NCBI RefSeq assembly: GCF_049445855.1
Contig: NZ_JBMSDV010000001.1
Coordinates: forward strand, 1,240,001 to 1,304,000
DNA: 64,000 nt
Source: JAGOCV01 sp049445855
GTDB taxonomy: Bacteria > Pseudomonadota > Gammaproteobacteria > Burkholderiales > Burkholderiaceae_C
Direction: 5' to 3'
Both the position numbers and the translations under genes were made by a program. The notes below the pieces were generated by a model, which made no database searches, was not told the DNA's origin, and saw only the letters and a list, made by a program, of their open reading frames with translations. This document shows, in pieces, positions 44,640 to 52,988 of this stretch. Every line of letters starts with the position of its first letter. The first letter of the stretch is position 1.

Positions 44640-45976
44640 CGCTCGCGCTCGAATCGATCCGCGAATGCTTCGAGGGTGCGCTGCCCGGCGTCATGGCCAC
44701 CTGCAGCGCAGACGGCACGCCCAATGTCGCCTACATCTCGCAGGTGTACTACGCAGACCCGCAGCACGTCGCGCTGTCGTTCCAGTTCTTCAACCGCACG
44801 CGCGAGAACATCCTCGCCAACCCCTATGCGTCTGTACTGGTGCTGCATCCGGTCACGGTGCAGTTCTACCGGCTGCACATCCGGTACCTGCGTACCGAGA
44901 CGTCGGGTCCGCTGTTCGAGCAGATGAAGGCACAGCTCGCGGGCATCGCGTCGTACAGCGGCATGGCCGATGTGTTCAGGCTGCTGGGCTCGGACATCTA
45001 CGAGGTCCAGCAGATCGAGTTGGTGGAAGGCGACACCCTGCCGGCTGCGGCGCCGCACGGCAACCGGCTCTCCGCATTGCGCCTGTGCAGCGAGCGGCTC
45101 GCCCGCTGCACCACGCTGGACGAGTTGCTGCGCACCGCGCTCGCGTCGCTGGCCGACTTCATGGGCGTGCGTCATGCCATGGTGCTGATGCGGGACACGG
45201 CCACCGGCCACTTCTACACAGTGGCCAGCTGCGGCTACGCGGTGTCGGGCATCGGGTCGGAAATCGAACCCGGCGAAGGCGTGATCGGCGTTGCCGCGCG
45301 CGAGGCCACGCCCGTGCGCATCGGCCACATGGCCAATGCGTACAACTACCACCTGGCCGTGCGGCGCAGCTTCCGGGTGGAGACGCCCGGGTTGGCGCTG
45401 GCCACCGACATTCCCTACCCGGGCCTCGCAGCGCCGCACAGCCAGCTGGCGGCACCGATCATTTCATCCGGCGAAGTGCTCGGCGTGCTGTTTGTCGAGA
45501 GCCCGCAGGATCTGGCGTTCGGCTACGACGAGGAAGACATGCTGGTCACCATTGCCAGCCAACTGGGCGCGCGCATGGTCATGCTGCAGGCCGACGCCGA
45601 CGCACCCGAGGCGCAGGTGGTGCCGACGCCGGAGCCTGCCACACAGGGTGCGCCGCTGGCCGTGCGGCGCTATTGCGTCAACGACAGCGTGTTCATCAAC
45701 GACATGTACCTCATCAAGGGCGTGGCGGGTGCCATCTTCTGGAAACTGCTGTGCGACTACACGCAGCATGGCCGCACCGACTTCACGAACCGCGAGCTGC
45801 GGCTCGACCCATCGCTGCGCCTGCCCGATGTTTCCGACAACCTCGAAGCGCGCCTGCTGCTGCTCCAGCGCCGGCTGCAGGAAGCGGGCACCGGCGTGCT
45901 GATCGAGAAGACGGGGCGCGGTCGCTTCCGTCTCGCCGTCGCGCGGCCTGTCATGCTGGAAGACATCGGACGCTGA
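44636..45976 (+). CDS. PNPOx-GAF multidomain protein
   Basis: A 446-residue cytosolic protein. Residues about 5-140 form a PNPOx-like split barrel ('GVMATCSADGTPNVAYISQV', 'LSFQFFNRTRENILANPYA'). Residues about 150-320 are a GAF domain ('CTTLDELLRTALASLADFMG', 'GEGVIGVAAREATPVRIGH', 'SQLAAPIISSGEVLGVLFVE'). Residues about 345-446 look like a winged-helix or related small domain ('VFINDMYLIKGVAGAIFWKL', 'TGVLIEKTGRGRFRLAV'). The combination suggests a flavin- or heme-linked redox/gas sensor, which is inference. It is translationally coupled to the smaller PNPOx-like gene and convergent with a hemerythrin-like gene. Confidence 0.72.
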   Translation: MTLALESIRECFEGALPGVMATCSADGTPNVAYISQVYYADPQHVALSFQFFNRTRENILANPYASVLVLHPVTVQFYRLHIRYLRTETSGPLFEQMKAQLAGIASYSGMADVFRLLGSDIYEVQQIELVEGDTLPAAAPHGNRLSALRLCSERLARCTTLDELLRTALASLADFMGVRHAMVLMRDTATGHFYTVASCGYAVSGIGSEIEPGEGVIGVAAREATPVRIGHMANAYNYHLAVRRSFRVETPGLALATDIPYPGLAAPHSQLAAPIISSGEVLGVLFVESPQDLAFGYDEEDMLVTIASQLGARMVMLQADADAPEAQVVPTPEPATQGAPLAVRRYCVNDSVFINDMYLIKGVAGAIFWKLLCDYTQHGRTDFTNRELRLDPSLRLPDVSDNLEARLLLLQRRLQEAGTGVLIEKTGRGRFRLAVARPVMLEDIGR

Positions 45977-46002
45977 AGTCCGCTGCCGGCAGCCCCTGCG
46001 GC

Positions 46003-46782
46003 TCAGACCGTCACCAGGCCGGGCACAGGCGGCAGGCCGAGACCGCGCATGAGCTTGCCCCATTCGATGTCGCTCAGATGCGGGCGCGCGATCTCCAGCG
46101 CTGCCTCGAACGCGGGCGGCGGCGCGTGGCGCTGCATGTCGGCCATCATTTCCAGGCGCTCCGCCGGGTTCATGAACGGCACGAGCCAGCGCAGGACGAA
46201 CATCATCTCCGCCGGGGGAATCGATGCGACCAGCCGGTTGTGGATGTCGACGAGTTCGGCATCGGTGTAGCGTGACCAGAGCACGGCGTTGTGCGCGGTT
46301 TCCTCGACGTGCATGTGCTCGAAGTTGTGCGCGATGAAGAGGGCCAGTTCCCGGTAGAGCGCCAGCGCCGGCACCGCACGTGCGTCGCCCGGCAGCTGCA
46401 GCAGACCCGTGGCAGCCCGCGCGATGCGGGAGATTTCCTTTTCGTGACCCTCATGATCCCGCGCGATCACGCCGCTGGCGCCGGACGCGCGGGCTTCGAT
46501 GGCCGTGTGGATGAACTCGTTCTCGTGGCCAAGGTGGGCGATGCAGAAGTCCATGAGTTCCAGCACGCGGTGCGTGATCTGCGCGGTGTCCAAGTCGTCC
46601 GCCGTGTCCATGCGGCCGACCGCCACCAGCGTGTCCGTCATGAGCGCGCGCAACGCCTTGTGGATGCCGACGTACAGGTCCACGCGTGGCGCATGGGCGG
46701 GAACGGTGGCCGAGGTGGCTGAAATGGCGGGGGCGTTGGCCGCAGCGGCGACGCTGCGGGTTTCGTTGGAGTCGATTTTCAT
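46003..46782 (-). CDS. Hemerythrin-like protein
   Basis: A 259-residue helical protein with AAGGA six bases before its ATG. Repeated His/Glu positions fit a hemerythrin-like di-iron bundle: His41 ('GIHKALR'), His83, His86 and Glu87 ('HLGHENEF'), His110, His113 and Glu114 ('DHEGHEKEI'), and His152, His156 and Glu160-161 ('HNFEHMHVEE'). The N-terminal 30 residues are Ala/Thr-rich and look disordered. Such proteins bind oxygen, nitric oxide or iron. The iron ligand set is inferred from spacing. It converges with the PNPOx-GAF gene, supporting a shared redox theme. Confidence 0.75.
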   Translation of the reverse strand: MKIDSNETRSVAAAANAPAISATSATVPAHAPRVDLYVGIHKALRALMTDTLVAVGRMDTADDLDTAQITHRVLELMDFCIAHLGHENEFIHTAIEARASGASGVIARDHEGHEKEISRIARAATGLLQLPGDARAVPALALYRELALFIAHNFEHMHVEETAHNAVLWSRYTDAELVDIHNRLVASIPPAEMMFVLRWLVPFMNPAERLEMMADMQRHAPPPAFEAALEIARPHLSDIEWGKLMRGLGLPPVPGLVTV

Positions 46783-46958
46783 GAGGTGTCCTTGGGTGTT
46801 TCGTCATCCGCACCGGTCTTTGCGGCGCGTGCTTCGAAGTCTGTCGGAGCGCCCCATTCCGCACCTTTAAGAATTGCTTAGCGACTTCCTAAAAAAACCT
46901 TAATGGACGCACAGGCCTGCCGTAACATCGAATTTTTCACACTTCGAGCGAGGGCATC

Positions 46959-47807
46959 GTGAGCATTCAGACCGTCGGAATCATTGGCGCGGGGACCATG
47001 GGCAACGGCATTGCGCAGGCATGCGCCGTGTCGGGCCTGCAGGTGGTGATGGTGGACATTTCCGACGCGGCGGTCGCCAAGGGCGTGGCCACGGTCTCGG
47101 GCAGCCTGGACCGGCTGATCAAGAAGGAAAAGATCACGGAGGCCGACAAGACCGCCGCGCTCGCACGCATCAAGGGCTCCAGCAGCTACGACGACCTCAA
47201 GACCGCGCAGATCGTCATCGAGGCCGCCACCGAGAATTACGAACTCAAGCTCAAGATCCTCAAACAGGTGGACGCGCTGGTGGCGCCCGAGGTCATCCTC
47301 GCGTCCAACACCTCATCGATCTCCATCACCAAGCTCGCCGCCGCAACGACGCGCGCGGACCGTTTCATCGGCATGCATTTCTTCAATCCGGTACCGATGA
47401 TGGCGCTGGTGGAGATCATCCGCGGCCTGCAGACCAGCGATGCCACGCACGACGCGGTGAAGACACTGGCAGAAGCGCTGGGCAAGTCGCCCATCACCGT
47501 GAAGAACGCGCCCGGCTTCGTGGTCAACCGCATTCTGGTGCCGATGATCAACGAGGCTTTCTTCGTGCTGGCCGAAGGCATCGCGACGCCGGAAGATATC
47601 GACGCCGGCATGAAGCTCGGCTGCAACCAGCCGATCGGTCCGCTCGCGCTGGCCGACATGATTGGCCTGGACGTCTGCCTGGCGGTGATGGATGTCTACC
47701 TCGCCGAGTTCGGCGACAGCAAGTACCGCCCCTGCCCGCTGCTCAAGGAGATGGTGGCTGCAGGCCGGCTGGGCCGCAAGACAGGGCGAGGTGTCTACAG
47801 CTATTGA
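46959..47807 (+). CDS. hbd: 3-hydroxybutyryl-CoA dehydrogenase
   Basis: A 282-residue NAD-dependent dehydrogenase, the standard length. It starts at a GTG preceded by GAGGG. The nucleotide-binding motif 'GIIGAGTMGNGIAQACA' (7-23), the catalytic region 'MHFFNPVPMMALVEIIRG' and 'PGFVVNRILVPMINEA' mark the 3-hydroxyacyl-CoA dehydrogenase family in its short, non-fused form. It oxidises 3-hydroxybutyryl-CoA or related thioesters (Hbd/PaaH type). It is a single gene closed by a strong terminator. Confidence 0.94.
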   Translation: MSIQTVGIIGAGTMGNGIAQACAVSGLQVVMVDISDAAVAKGVATVSGSLDRLIKKEKITEADKTAALARIKGSSSYDDLKTAQIVIEAATENYELKLKILKQVDALVAPEVILASNTSSISITKLAAATTRADRFIGMHFFNPVPMMALVEIIRGLQTSDATHDAVKTLAEALGKSPITVKNAPGFVVNRILVPMINEAFFVLAEGIATPEDIDAGMKLGCNQPIGPLALADMIGLDVCLAVMDVYLAEFGDSKYRPCPLLKEMVAAGRLGRKTGRGVYSY

Positions 47808-47855
47808 GGCACGAGCGGAACTCTGGCGCTCCTGCCACAGCCTGCAAACGCCTGC

Positions 47856-47884
47856 AAGGCCGCACACGCTGCGGCCTTTTTCTT
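47856..47884 (+). terminator. Rho-independent terminator of hbd
   Basis: A 9-bp perfect stem AAGGCCGCA / TGCGGCCTT with a 5-base loop runs directly into TTTTTC repeats. It lies about 50 bp past the hbd stop and insulates ohrR from it. Confidence 0.85.
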
Positions 47885-47900
47885 TTTCTTTTTCTTTTTC
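47877..47900. repeat. Four tandem copies of the hexamer TTTTTC
   Basis: Four perfect head-to-tail TTTTTC units follow the hbd terminator stem and end about 50 bp before the ohrR ATG, immediately upstream of the OhrR operator. Their copy number could change by slipped-strand replication and so alter the terminator U-tract and the spacing upstream of the ohrR promoter. Confidence 0.85.
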
Positions 47901-47903
47901 TTC

Positions 47904-47933
47904 CAAAATTAAATTGCACACAATTCAATTGCT
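47904..47933. promoter_or_regulatory. OhrR operator upstream of ohrR
   Basis: An AT-rich stretch with two AAATTG/CAATT units (AAATTAAATTGCACACAATT, then CAATTG) resembles the Bacillus and Xanthomonas OhrR boxes, which are built from TACAATTAAATTGTA-type half-sites. Its AT content stands out sharply from the surrounding DNA. It lies 17-46 bp before the ohrR start, so OhrR binding there should repress the ohrR-ohr genes until a peroxide oxidises the regulator. Confidence 0.72.
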
Positions 47934-47949
47934 CGCTACAATTCAACCC

Positions 47950-48414
47950 ATGCCAAAAACCAGCGCCACCCATCACCCCGCGACGCCGGACGCCGCGCTG
48001 CTCCTGGACAACCAGGTCTGCTTCGCGCTGTACTCCGCCTCGCTGGCCATGACGCGGCTGTACAAGCCGTTGCTGGACGAGCTCGACCTCACCTACCCGC
48101 AATATCTCGCGCTGCTGGTGCTGTGGGAACAGGACGGTGTCACCGTGTCGCAACTTGGGGAGCGCCTCTCACTCGACTCCGGCACGCTCACACCACTGCT
48201 CAAGCGCATGGAAACGCAAGGCCTCGTCTCCCGCATCCGCGACGTTCAGGACGAACGCCGTGTGCTCATCACCCTGACTTCCGCAGGCCGCAAGCTCAAG
48301 ACGCGTGCCGCGAAAATCCCGGGCTGCGTGCTGGCCGCCAGCCAGTGCTCCATCCCCGAACTGGTTTCCCTCACCCGCCAGATCCAGACGCTGCGCTCGC
48401 GCATCGCTGCCTGA
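47950..48414 (+). CDS. ohrR: MarR-family organic hydroperoxide regulator
   Basis: A 154-residue MarR-type winged-helix repressor. The reactive cysteine of OhrR is present as Cys24 in '[13 protein letters not shown]', with the tyrosines of the sensing pocket nearby ('[16 protein letters not shown]'). Cys126 and Cys133 near the C-terminus suggest the two-cysteine mechanism of Xanthomonas OhrR, where an intersubunit disulfide forms. The DNA-binding region is '[20 protein letters not shown]' with the wing '[14 protein letters not shown]'. The ATG at 47950 follows an operator-like sequence. It lies 43 bp upstream of its target ohr. Confidence 0.95.
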   Translation: MPKTSATHHPATPDAALLLDNQVCFALYSASLAMTRLYKPLLDELDLTYPQYLALLVLWEQDGVTVSQLGERLSLDSGTLTPLLKRMETQGLVSRIRDVQDERRVLITLTSAGRKLKTRAAKIPGCVLAASQCSIPELVSLTRQIQTLRSRIAA

Positions 48415-48457
48415 CGTTCATTCAACCGTTTCCACTTCAACCCCAAAGGAAAACACC

Positions 48458-48874
48458 ATGGCCTCCCTCGAAAAAGTCCTCTACACCGCCAAGGCCCACA
48501 CCACCGGCGGCCGTGACGGCGCCTCGCGCACCGACGACGGCCGTCTGGACGTGAAGCTGTCCTCGCCCGGCACGTCCGGCACCGGCACCAACCCCGAGCA
48601 ACTGTTCGCCGCCGGTTACTCCGCCTGCTTCATCGGTGCCATGAAGGCCGTCGCCGGCATGCAGAAGATCAGCCTGCCGGCCGATCTGGCCATCGACGCC
48701 GAAGTGGACCTGGGCAAGGTCGGCCAGGGCTACGGCGTCGCCGCCCGCCTGAACGTGAGCCTGCCCGGCATGGACCGTGCCGCCGCACAAGCGCTGGTGG
48801 ACGCCGCCCACCAGGTCTGCCCCTACTCCAACGCCACGCGCGGCAACATCGACGTGACCATCAACCTGGTCTGA
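48458..48874 (+). CDS. ohr: Organic hydroperoxide resistance protein
   Basis: A 138-residue Ohr/OsmC-fold thiol peroxidase with both catalytic cysteines: Cys57 in '[10 protein letters not shown]' and Cys121 in '[13 protein letters not shown]'. Arg19 in 'TGGRDGASR' provides the third active-site residue. It reduces fatty-acid and other organic hydroperoxides with lipoylated proteins as electron donors. The ATG has AAAGGA eight bases upstream. It follows ohrR and is closed by a hairpin terminator. Confidence 0.96.
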   Translation: MASLEKVLYTAKAHTTGGRDGASRTDDGRLDVKLSSPGTSGTGTNPEQLFAAGYSACFIGAMKAVAGMQKISLPADLAIDAEVDLGKVGQGYGVAARLNVSLPGMDRAAAQALVDAAHQVCPYSNATRGNIDVTINLV

Positions 48875-48910
48875 TCGCCGATCGGCGCGTTCTTCCGACC
48901 GCGTCATGAA

Positions 48911-48944
48911 GGCCTCCGGCGAATTGCCGGGGGCCTTTCCTTTT
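48911..48944 (+). terminator. Terminator downstream of ohr
   Basis: A 10-bp stem with one mismatch (GGCCTCCGGC / GCCGGGGGCC, loop GAATT) is followed by TTTCCTTTT. It lies 37 bp past the ohr stop. Confidence 0.75.
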
Positions 48945-48964
48945 GCGATACCCGACAATCCGGC

Positions 48965-49981
48965 ATGCCTGCGCAGACTCCTTCCACCGACGCCCGACAT
49001 CCATACGACTCGCTCACACCCGATGTGGTGATGGACGCGCTGGCCACCGTCGGCCTCTTCGGCGACGGGCGTCTCATGGCCCTCAGCTCGTACGAGAACC
49101 GCGTTTACCTTGCGCATCTGGAAGACGGTAGCGCGGTGGTCGCCAAGTTCTACCGACCCGGCCGCTGGAGCGATGACGCGATCCGCGAAGAACACGCATT
49201 CGCGGCCGAGCTGATTGCCAGCGAAGTGCCCATCGCCGCGCCGCTCGTTCTCGATGGCCGCACCCTGCACCACCATGCGGGGTTCTCGTTCAGCGTGAGC
49301 CCACGGCGCGGCGGACGCCGGCCCGAACTCGACGACTTCGAAGTGCTGGAATGGACCGGCCGCTTCCTCGCGCGCATCCACAGCGTGGGCGCCGCGCGGC
49401 CGTTCGTGCATCGCCCTGTGCTGGGCCTGGACACGTTCGTGCGTGAACCCTACGACTGGCTGGTCGAACACGACAGCGTTGCGCCCGAAGTGCGCACCGA
49501 ATGGAAGGCCGTGTTCAAGGACACGCTTGCGCTGCTGCAGGATGCCGTCCGCTGGGACGGTGCAGACGTCGAAAGTCCGCGACTGCTGCGCCTGCATGGC
49601 GATTGCCATCCCGGCAACATCCTCTGGACGCCGGACGAAGGCCCGCACTTCGTCGACCTGGACGATGCGCGCACAGGCCCTGCCGTGCAGGACCTGTGGA
49701 TGCTGCTGGACGGCGAACGCGCGCAGCGCACGCAACAACTCGGTGCGCTGCTCGACGGCTACGAGCAATTCAGGAATTTCGACCGGCGTGAACTGGCCCT
49801 GATCGAGCCGCTGCGCACGCTGCGTCTGATCCACTACAGCGCATGGCTCGCGCGCCGCTGGGACGACCCGACGTTCCCGATGAATTTTCCGTGGTTCGGC
49901 AGCGCCGACTACTGGTCAGGCCAGGTGTTGATGCTCAGGGAGCAGATCGAGGCGATGCAGGAAGAACCGCTGTACGCCTGA
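48965..49981 (+). CDS. srkA: Stress response kinase A (YihE/RdoA family)
   Basis: A 338-residue serine/threonine kinase with the aminoglycoside-phosphotransferase-like fold. The ATP-site pattern 'SYENRVYLAHLEDGSAVVAK' (about 42-61), catalytic loop 'LRLHGDCHPGNILW' and metal site 'HFVDLDDARTGPAVQDLW' match SrkA. In E. coli the protein protects against envelope stress and cell-death pathways. It lies about 90 bp after ohr, consistent with a stress neighbourhood, but a terminator separates them. The ATG at 48965 gives the usual length. Confidence 0.93.
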   Translation: MPAQTPSTDARHPYDSLTPDVVMDALATVGLFGDGRLMALSSYENRVYLAHLEDGSAVVAKFYRPGRWSDDAIREEHAFAAELIASEVPIAAPLVLDGRTLHHHAGFSFSVSPRRGGRRPELDDFEVLEWTGRFLARIHSVGAARPFVHRPVLGLDTFVREPYDWLVEHDSVAPEVRTEWKAVFKDTLALLQDAVRWDGADVESPRLLRLHGDCHPGNILWTPDEGPHFVDLDDARTGPAVQDLWMLLDGERAQRTQQLGALLDGYEQFRNFDRRELALIEPLRTLRLIHYSAWLARRWDDPTFPMNFPWFGSADYWSGQVLMLREQIEAMQEEPLYA

Positions 49982-49998
49982 GCGGGGTGCGTGCAAGA

Positions 49999-50397
49999 TC
50001 AGGGCGCTTCCTGCTGGGCAGGCACCACGACGCCTTGTCGCACGCCGGCGGACGGCGCGGCGCGTTGTGCGTCCGGACGATTCGGGTCATAGAGCACGGT
50101 GCCGGTGCCGACACCCACGCCGACTCGCGCGCCACTGTTGCCCACCGGGGTCGACGCGCCGACACCGACATTACCCGTCACCTGGCCGCGCTGGTTGACG
50201 CCGACGCCTGCGCCGACCGGGCCGGCCCCCACACCGGCACCGACCGACACGCCGGTGTTGCTGACGCCCACACCCACCGACACGCCCGGGAAGATCGGCA
50301 CGCCGATGCCCACACCCACGGAACTGCAGCCCGCCAGCAAGAGGGCCGCGGCAGCGAGGGCGAAGGACGCAAAGGGAAGGCGTTGTGTCATGGGCAT
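49999..50397 (-). CDS. Gly/Val-rich small lipoprotein
   Basis: About 132 residues from the ATG at 50397 (130 from the ATG at 50391). The lipobox 'LLAGC' is clear. The mature chain is a low-complexity series of alternating Gly and Val ('VGVGIGVPIFPGVSVGVGVS', 'VGAGVGAGPVGAGVGVN'), ending in a polar tail. It begins 10 bp after the htpG stop on the same strand and may be its last gene, though no good ribosome site is visible. Function is unknown; such chains resemble small Comamonadaceae envelope lipoproteins. Confidence 0.65.
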   Translation of the reverse strand: MPMTQRLPFASFALAAAALLLAGCSSVGVGIGVPIFPGVSVGVGVSNTGVSVGAGVGAGPVGAGVGVNQRGQVTGNVGVGASTPVGNSGARVGVGVGTGTVLYDPNRPDAQRAAPSAGVRQGVVVPAQQEAP

Positions 50398-50407
50398 CAC
50401 CAACGCA

Positions 50408-52315
50408 TTACAGCAGAAGCGCGTTGACCCTGCGCACGTAGGCAGCAGGGTCCTCCGGCATGCCGCCCTCGGCCAGCAGCGCCTGGTCGAACAGGATGTG
50501 CGCGAGATCGTTGAAATGCACCGAGCCGTCGAGCTTCTTCACCAGCGCATGGTCGGCGTTCACTTCGAGAATGGGTTTGGTCATCGGCACGTCCTGCCCG
50601 GCCTGCTTCAACATGCGCGCGAGCTGGGTGCTCATGCCATCATCGGCCACCACCAGGCAGGCCGGCGAATCCACCAGCCGCGTGGTCACACGCACGTCCT
50701 GTGCCTTGTCCTTCAGCGCCTCCTTCAGTTTCGCGAGCAGCGGTTTGAAGGCTTCGGCTGCGTCTTCAGCCGCCTTCTTTTCCGCTTCATCCTGCAGTTT
50801 GCCCAGATCCACCGCGCCGCGCGCGACGGACTGCAACGGCGTGCCGTCGAACTCCGTCAGGTAGTTCAGCGCCCACTCGTCCACACGGTCCGTCATCAGC
50901 AGCACCTCGATGCCCTTCTTGCGGAAGACTTCGAGCTGCGGGCTGTTCTTCGCGGCGGCCAGCGTGTCGGCGGTGATGTAGTAGATGGCGTCCTGGCCGT
51001 CTTTCATGCGGGCCTTGTAGTCGGCCAGCGACACGTTCGCCGCATCGCTGGAGGTCGATGCGAAGCGCAACAACTTCGCCAGGCGTTCGCGATTGGCCGA
51101 ATCTTCGGCCAGGCCTTCCTTGAGCACGGCCCCGAAGGCGGCGTAGAACTTGGCGTATTTCGCCTTGTCGTCGGCCGAAGCGCCTTCGTCCTTCTCGGCC
51201 TTCGCCATGTCCTCCAGCATCGACAGCACGCGCTTGGTCGAGCCCTCTCGGATGGCGCGCACGTCGCGGCTTTCCTGCAGCAGTTCGCGGCTCACATTCA
51301 GCGGCAGGTCGGCCGAGTCGATCACGCCCTTCACGAAGCGCAGGTACACCGGCATCAGCGCCTCGGCGTCGTCCATGATGAACACGCGCTTGACGTACAG
51401 CTTCACGCCGGCCTTCTTGTCGCGGTTCCACAGGTCCATGGGCGCACGGGCGGGCACGTACAGCAATTGCGTGTATTCGGTGCTGCCTTCCACGCGGTTG
51501 TGGCTCCAGGCCAGAGGCGCCTCGAAGTCGTGACCAACCGTCTTGTAGAACTCGATGTACTGCTCGTCGGTGACGTCCTTCTTCGGCCGCGTCCACAAGG
51601 CGCTCGCCTGGTTGACGGTTTCCCATTCGTCGGTGACCACCATTTCACCGCCCTGGTTGTCCTCGCCTTCTTTCCACTCTTCCTTGCGCATGAGGATGGG
51701 CAGCGAGATGTGGTCGGAATACTTCGCGATGACCGACTTGAGCTTCCAGGTGGACAGGTATTCGGTGGCATCGTCGCGCAGGTGCAGCGTCACGCTGGTG
51801 CCTCGCTGCGCACGCTCGATGACCTCGACTTCGAAGTCCCCCGTGCCACCGCTCACCCAGCGCACGCCTTCGCTGGCGGGCAGCCCTGCACGGCGAGACT
51901 CGACCGTGATCTTCTCCGCCACGATGAAGCCGGAATAGAAACCCACGCCGAACTGGCCGATGAGTTGCGCGTCCGACTTCTGGTCGCCGGAGAGCTTGCT
52001 CATGAAGTCGCGCGTGCCGCTCTTGGCGATGGTGCCCAGGTTGTCGATGGCTTCCTGCTGCGACAGGCCGATGCCGTTGTCGGAGATCGTCAGCGTCTTT
52101 GCGTCCTTGTCGTAGCTCACGCGCACCTCGAGGTTGGGCGCATCTTCGTACAGGGCGTTGTTGTTCAGTGCCTCGAAGCGCAGCTTGTCGCATGCGTCGG
52201 ACGCGTTGGAGATCAACTCACGCAGGAAGATTTCCTGGTTGGAGTACAGCGAATGCGTGACGAGGTGCAGCAGCTGCGCGACTTCGGCCTGGAAGGAAAG
52301 GGTTTGCTTGCTCAT
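50408..52315 (-). CDS. htpG: Molecular chaperone HtpG (Hsp90)
   Basis: A 635-residue bacterial Hsp90. The N-terminal ATPase domain shows '[20 protein letters not shown]' (about 25-44), '[20 protein letters not shown]' and '[15 protein letters not shown]'; the middle domain has '[10 protein letters not shown]'-type blocks ('[20 protein letters not shown]'), and the C-terminal dimerisation domain follows. It remodels client proteins in the cytosol with the DnaK system. The ATG at 52315 is the conserved start. A sigma32-like promoter lies upstream, as in E. coli. Confidence 0.97.
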   Translation of the reverse strand: MSKQTLSFQAEVAQLLHLVTHSLYSNQEIFLRELISNASDACDKLRFEALNNNALYEDAPNLEVRVSYDKDAKTLTISDNGIGLSQQEAIDNLGTIAKSGTRDFMSKLSGDQKSDAQLIGQFGVGFYSGFIVAEKITVESRRAGLPASEGVRWVSGGTGDFEVEVIERAQRGTSVTLHLRDDATEYLSTWKLKSVIAKYSDHISLPILMRKEEWKEGEDNQGGEMVVTDEWETVNQASALWTRPKKDVTDEQYIEFYKTVGHDFEAPLAWSHNRVEGSTEYTQLLYVPARAPMDLWNRDKKAGVKLYVKRVFIMDDAEALMPVYLRFVKGVIDSADLPLNVSRELLQESRDVRAIREGSTKRVLSMLEDMAKAEKDEGASADDKAKYAKFYAAFGAVLKEGLAEDSANRERLAKLLRFASTSSDAANVSLADYKARMKDGQDAIYYITADTLAAAKNSPQLEVFRKKGIEVLLMTDRVDEWALNYLTEFDGTPLQSVARGAVDLGKLQDEAEKKAAEDAAEAFKPLLAKLKEALKDKAQDVRVTTRLVDSPACLVVADDGMSTQLARMLKQAGQDVPMTKPILEVNADHALVKKLDGSVHFNDLAHILFDQALLAEGGMPEDPAAYVRRVNALLL

Positions 52316-52363
52316 GTCGATGGAATGCCCGGACTTTGAAAGATGGAAACACAAACGCCCCGG

Positions 52364-52391
52364 ATTTCGGGGCGTTCGGGCCGTTTTCAAG
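52364..52391 (-). promoter_or_regulatory. htpG: Sigma32 (heat-shock) promoter of htpG
   Basis: Reading on the minus strand, CTTGAAA (52391-52385) is followed after 12 bases by CCCCGAAAT (52372-52364). This fits the RpoH consensus CTTGAAA-N11-16-CCCCATnT except in the middle of the -10 element. Transcription would begin about 42 bases before the htpG ATG. A perfect 9-bp inverted repeat (52354-52376) overlaps the -10. Confidence 0.68.
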
Positions 52392-52456
52392 GCCGGATTA
52401 TCGCGCGGAGCAGGCGGCGCTCCACGAAGGGAGCATCGACTGGCAATGCCAGGCGA

Positions 52457-52822
52457 TCAGCCGCGCGTCTGGCTTTGCACCTGCAGTTGCGCGCGCACGG
52501 CGTCGCGGGTCAGGCCGGACTTGACCATGGGTGCCACCACCGATGCCGAAGGGATGCTCTTGTCCACCCGGGCGTAATCGACAGCTTCGGCATGCACGGC
52601 TTCGCGGCTGCGGCCGTTGCGCACCGGCTCGGTCACACGCGAGCCCGAGGGAATGCTCCTGTCGGTGCGTGCGTACTGCACGGCTTCAGCGTTCACTTCG
52701 GCGCGCGCGCGCTGACCCTGGATTTGCAGTGCGAACTGCGAACCGTCTGCTTCGTCGGCAGCGGCCACGCCGGCCAGGCCCGAAAGGACAACGGCAGCGA
52801 TGAGGGCGGAGGTCTTGTTCAT
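52457..52822 (-). CDS. DUF4148 periplasmic protein
   Basis: A 121-residue exported protein with AAGGA before its ATG and a signal peptide ending near 'AGVAAAD' (about 23). It belongs to the DUF4148 family, which is abundant in Burkholderiales. The chain carries an internal duplication of about 33 residues: 'EVNAEAVQYARTDRSIPSGS' and 'AVHAEAVDYARVDKSIPSAS', followed by a partial third copy. Function is unknown. It lies upstream of htpG on the same strand, with the heat-shock promoter between them. Confidence 0.82.
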   Translation of the reverse strand: MNKTSALIAAVVLSGLAGVAAADEADGSQFALQIQGQRARAEVNAEAVQYARTDRSIPSGSRVTEPVRNGRSREAVHAEAVDYARVDKSIPSASVVAPMVKSGLTRDAVRAQLQVQSQTRG

Positions 52823-52988
52823 GTCAGTTCCTTCTTCAGTGGTTGGTGTCCTTCTGCAGGCATTGCATCCGGACGGTTGCCGGTTGCCCATTGCCGACTG
52901 GCAATGTCTTCAAGCAACCGTGTGCCCACTGTAGGAAATGCAAATTAGCCAACCATTAGCGGAAACTTAGCTGGCGATTAGATCGAGC

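Noticed and set aside
52354..52376. Simple terminator of the DUF4148 gene
   Set aside because: The inverted repeat could terminate, but the T-run is interrupted and the same bases form part of a good sigma32-like promoter, so I recorded the promoter instead.
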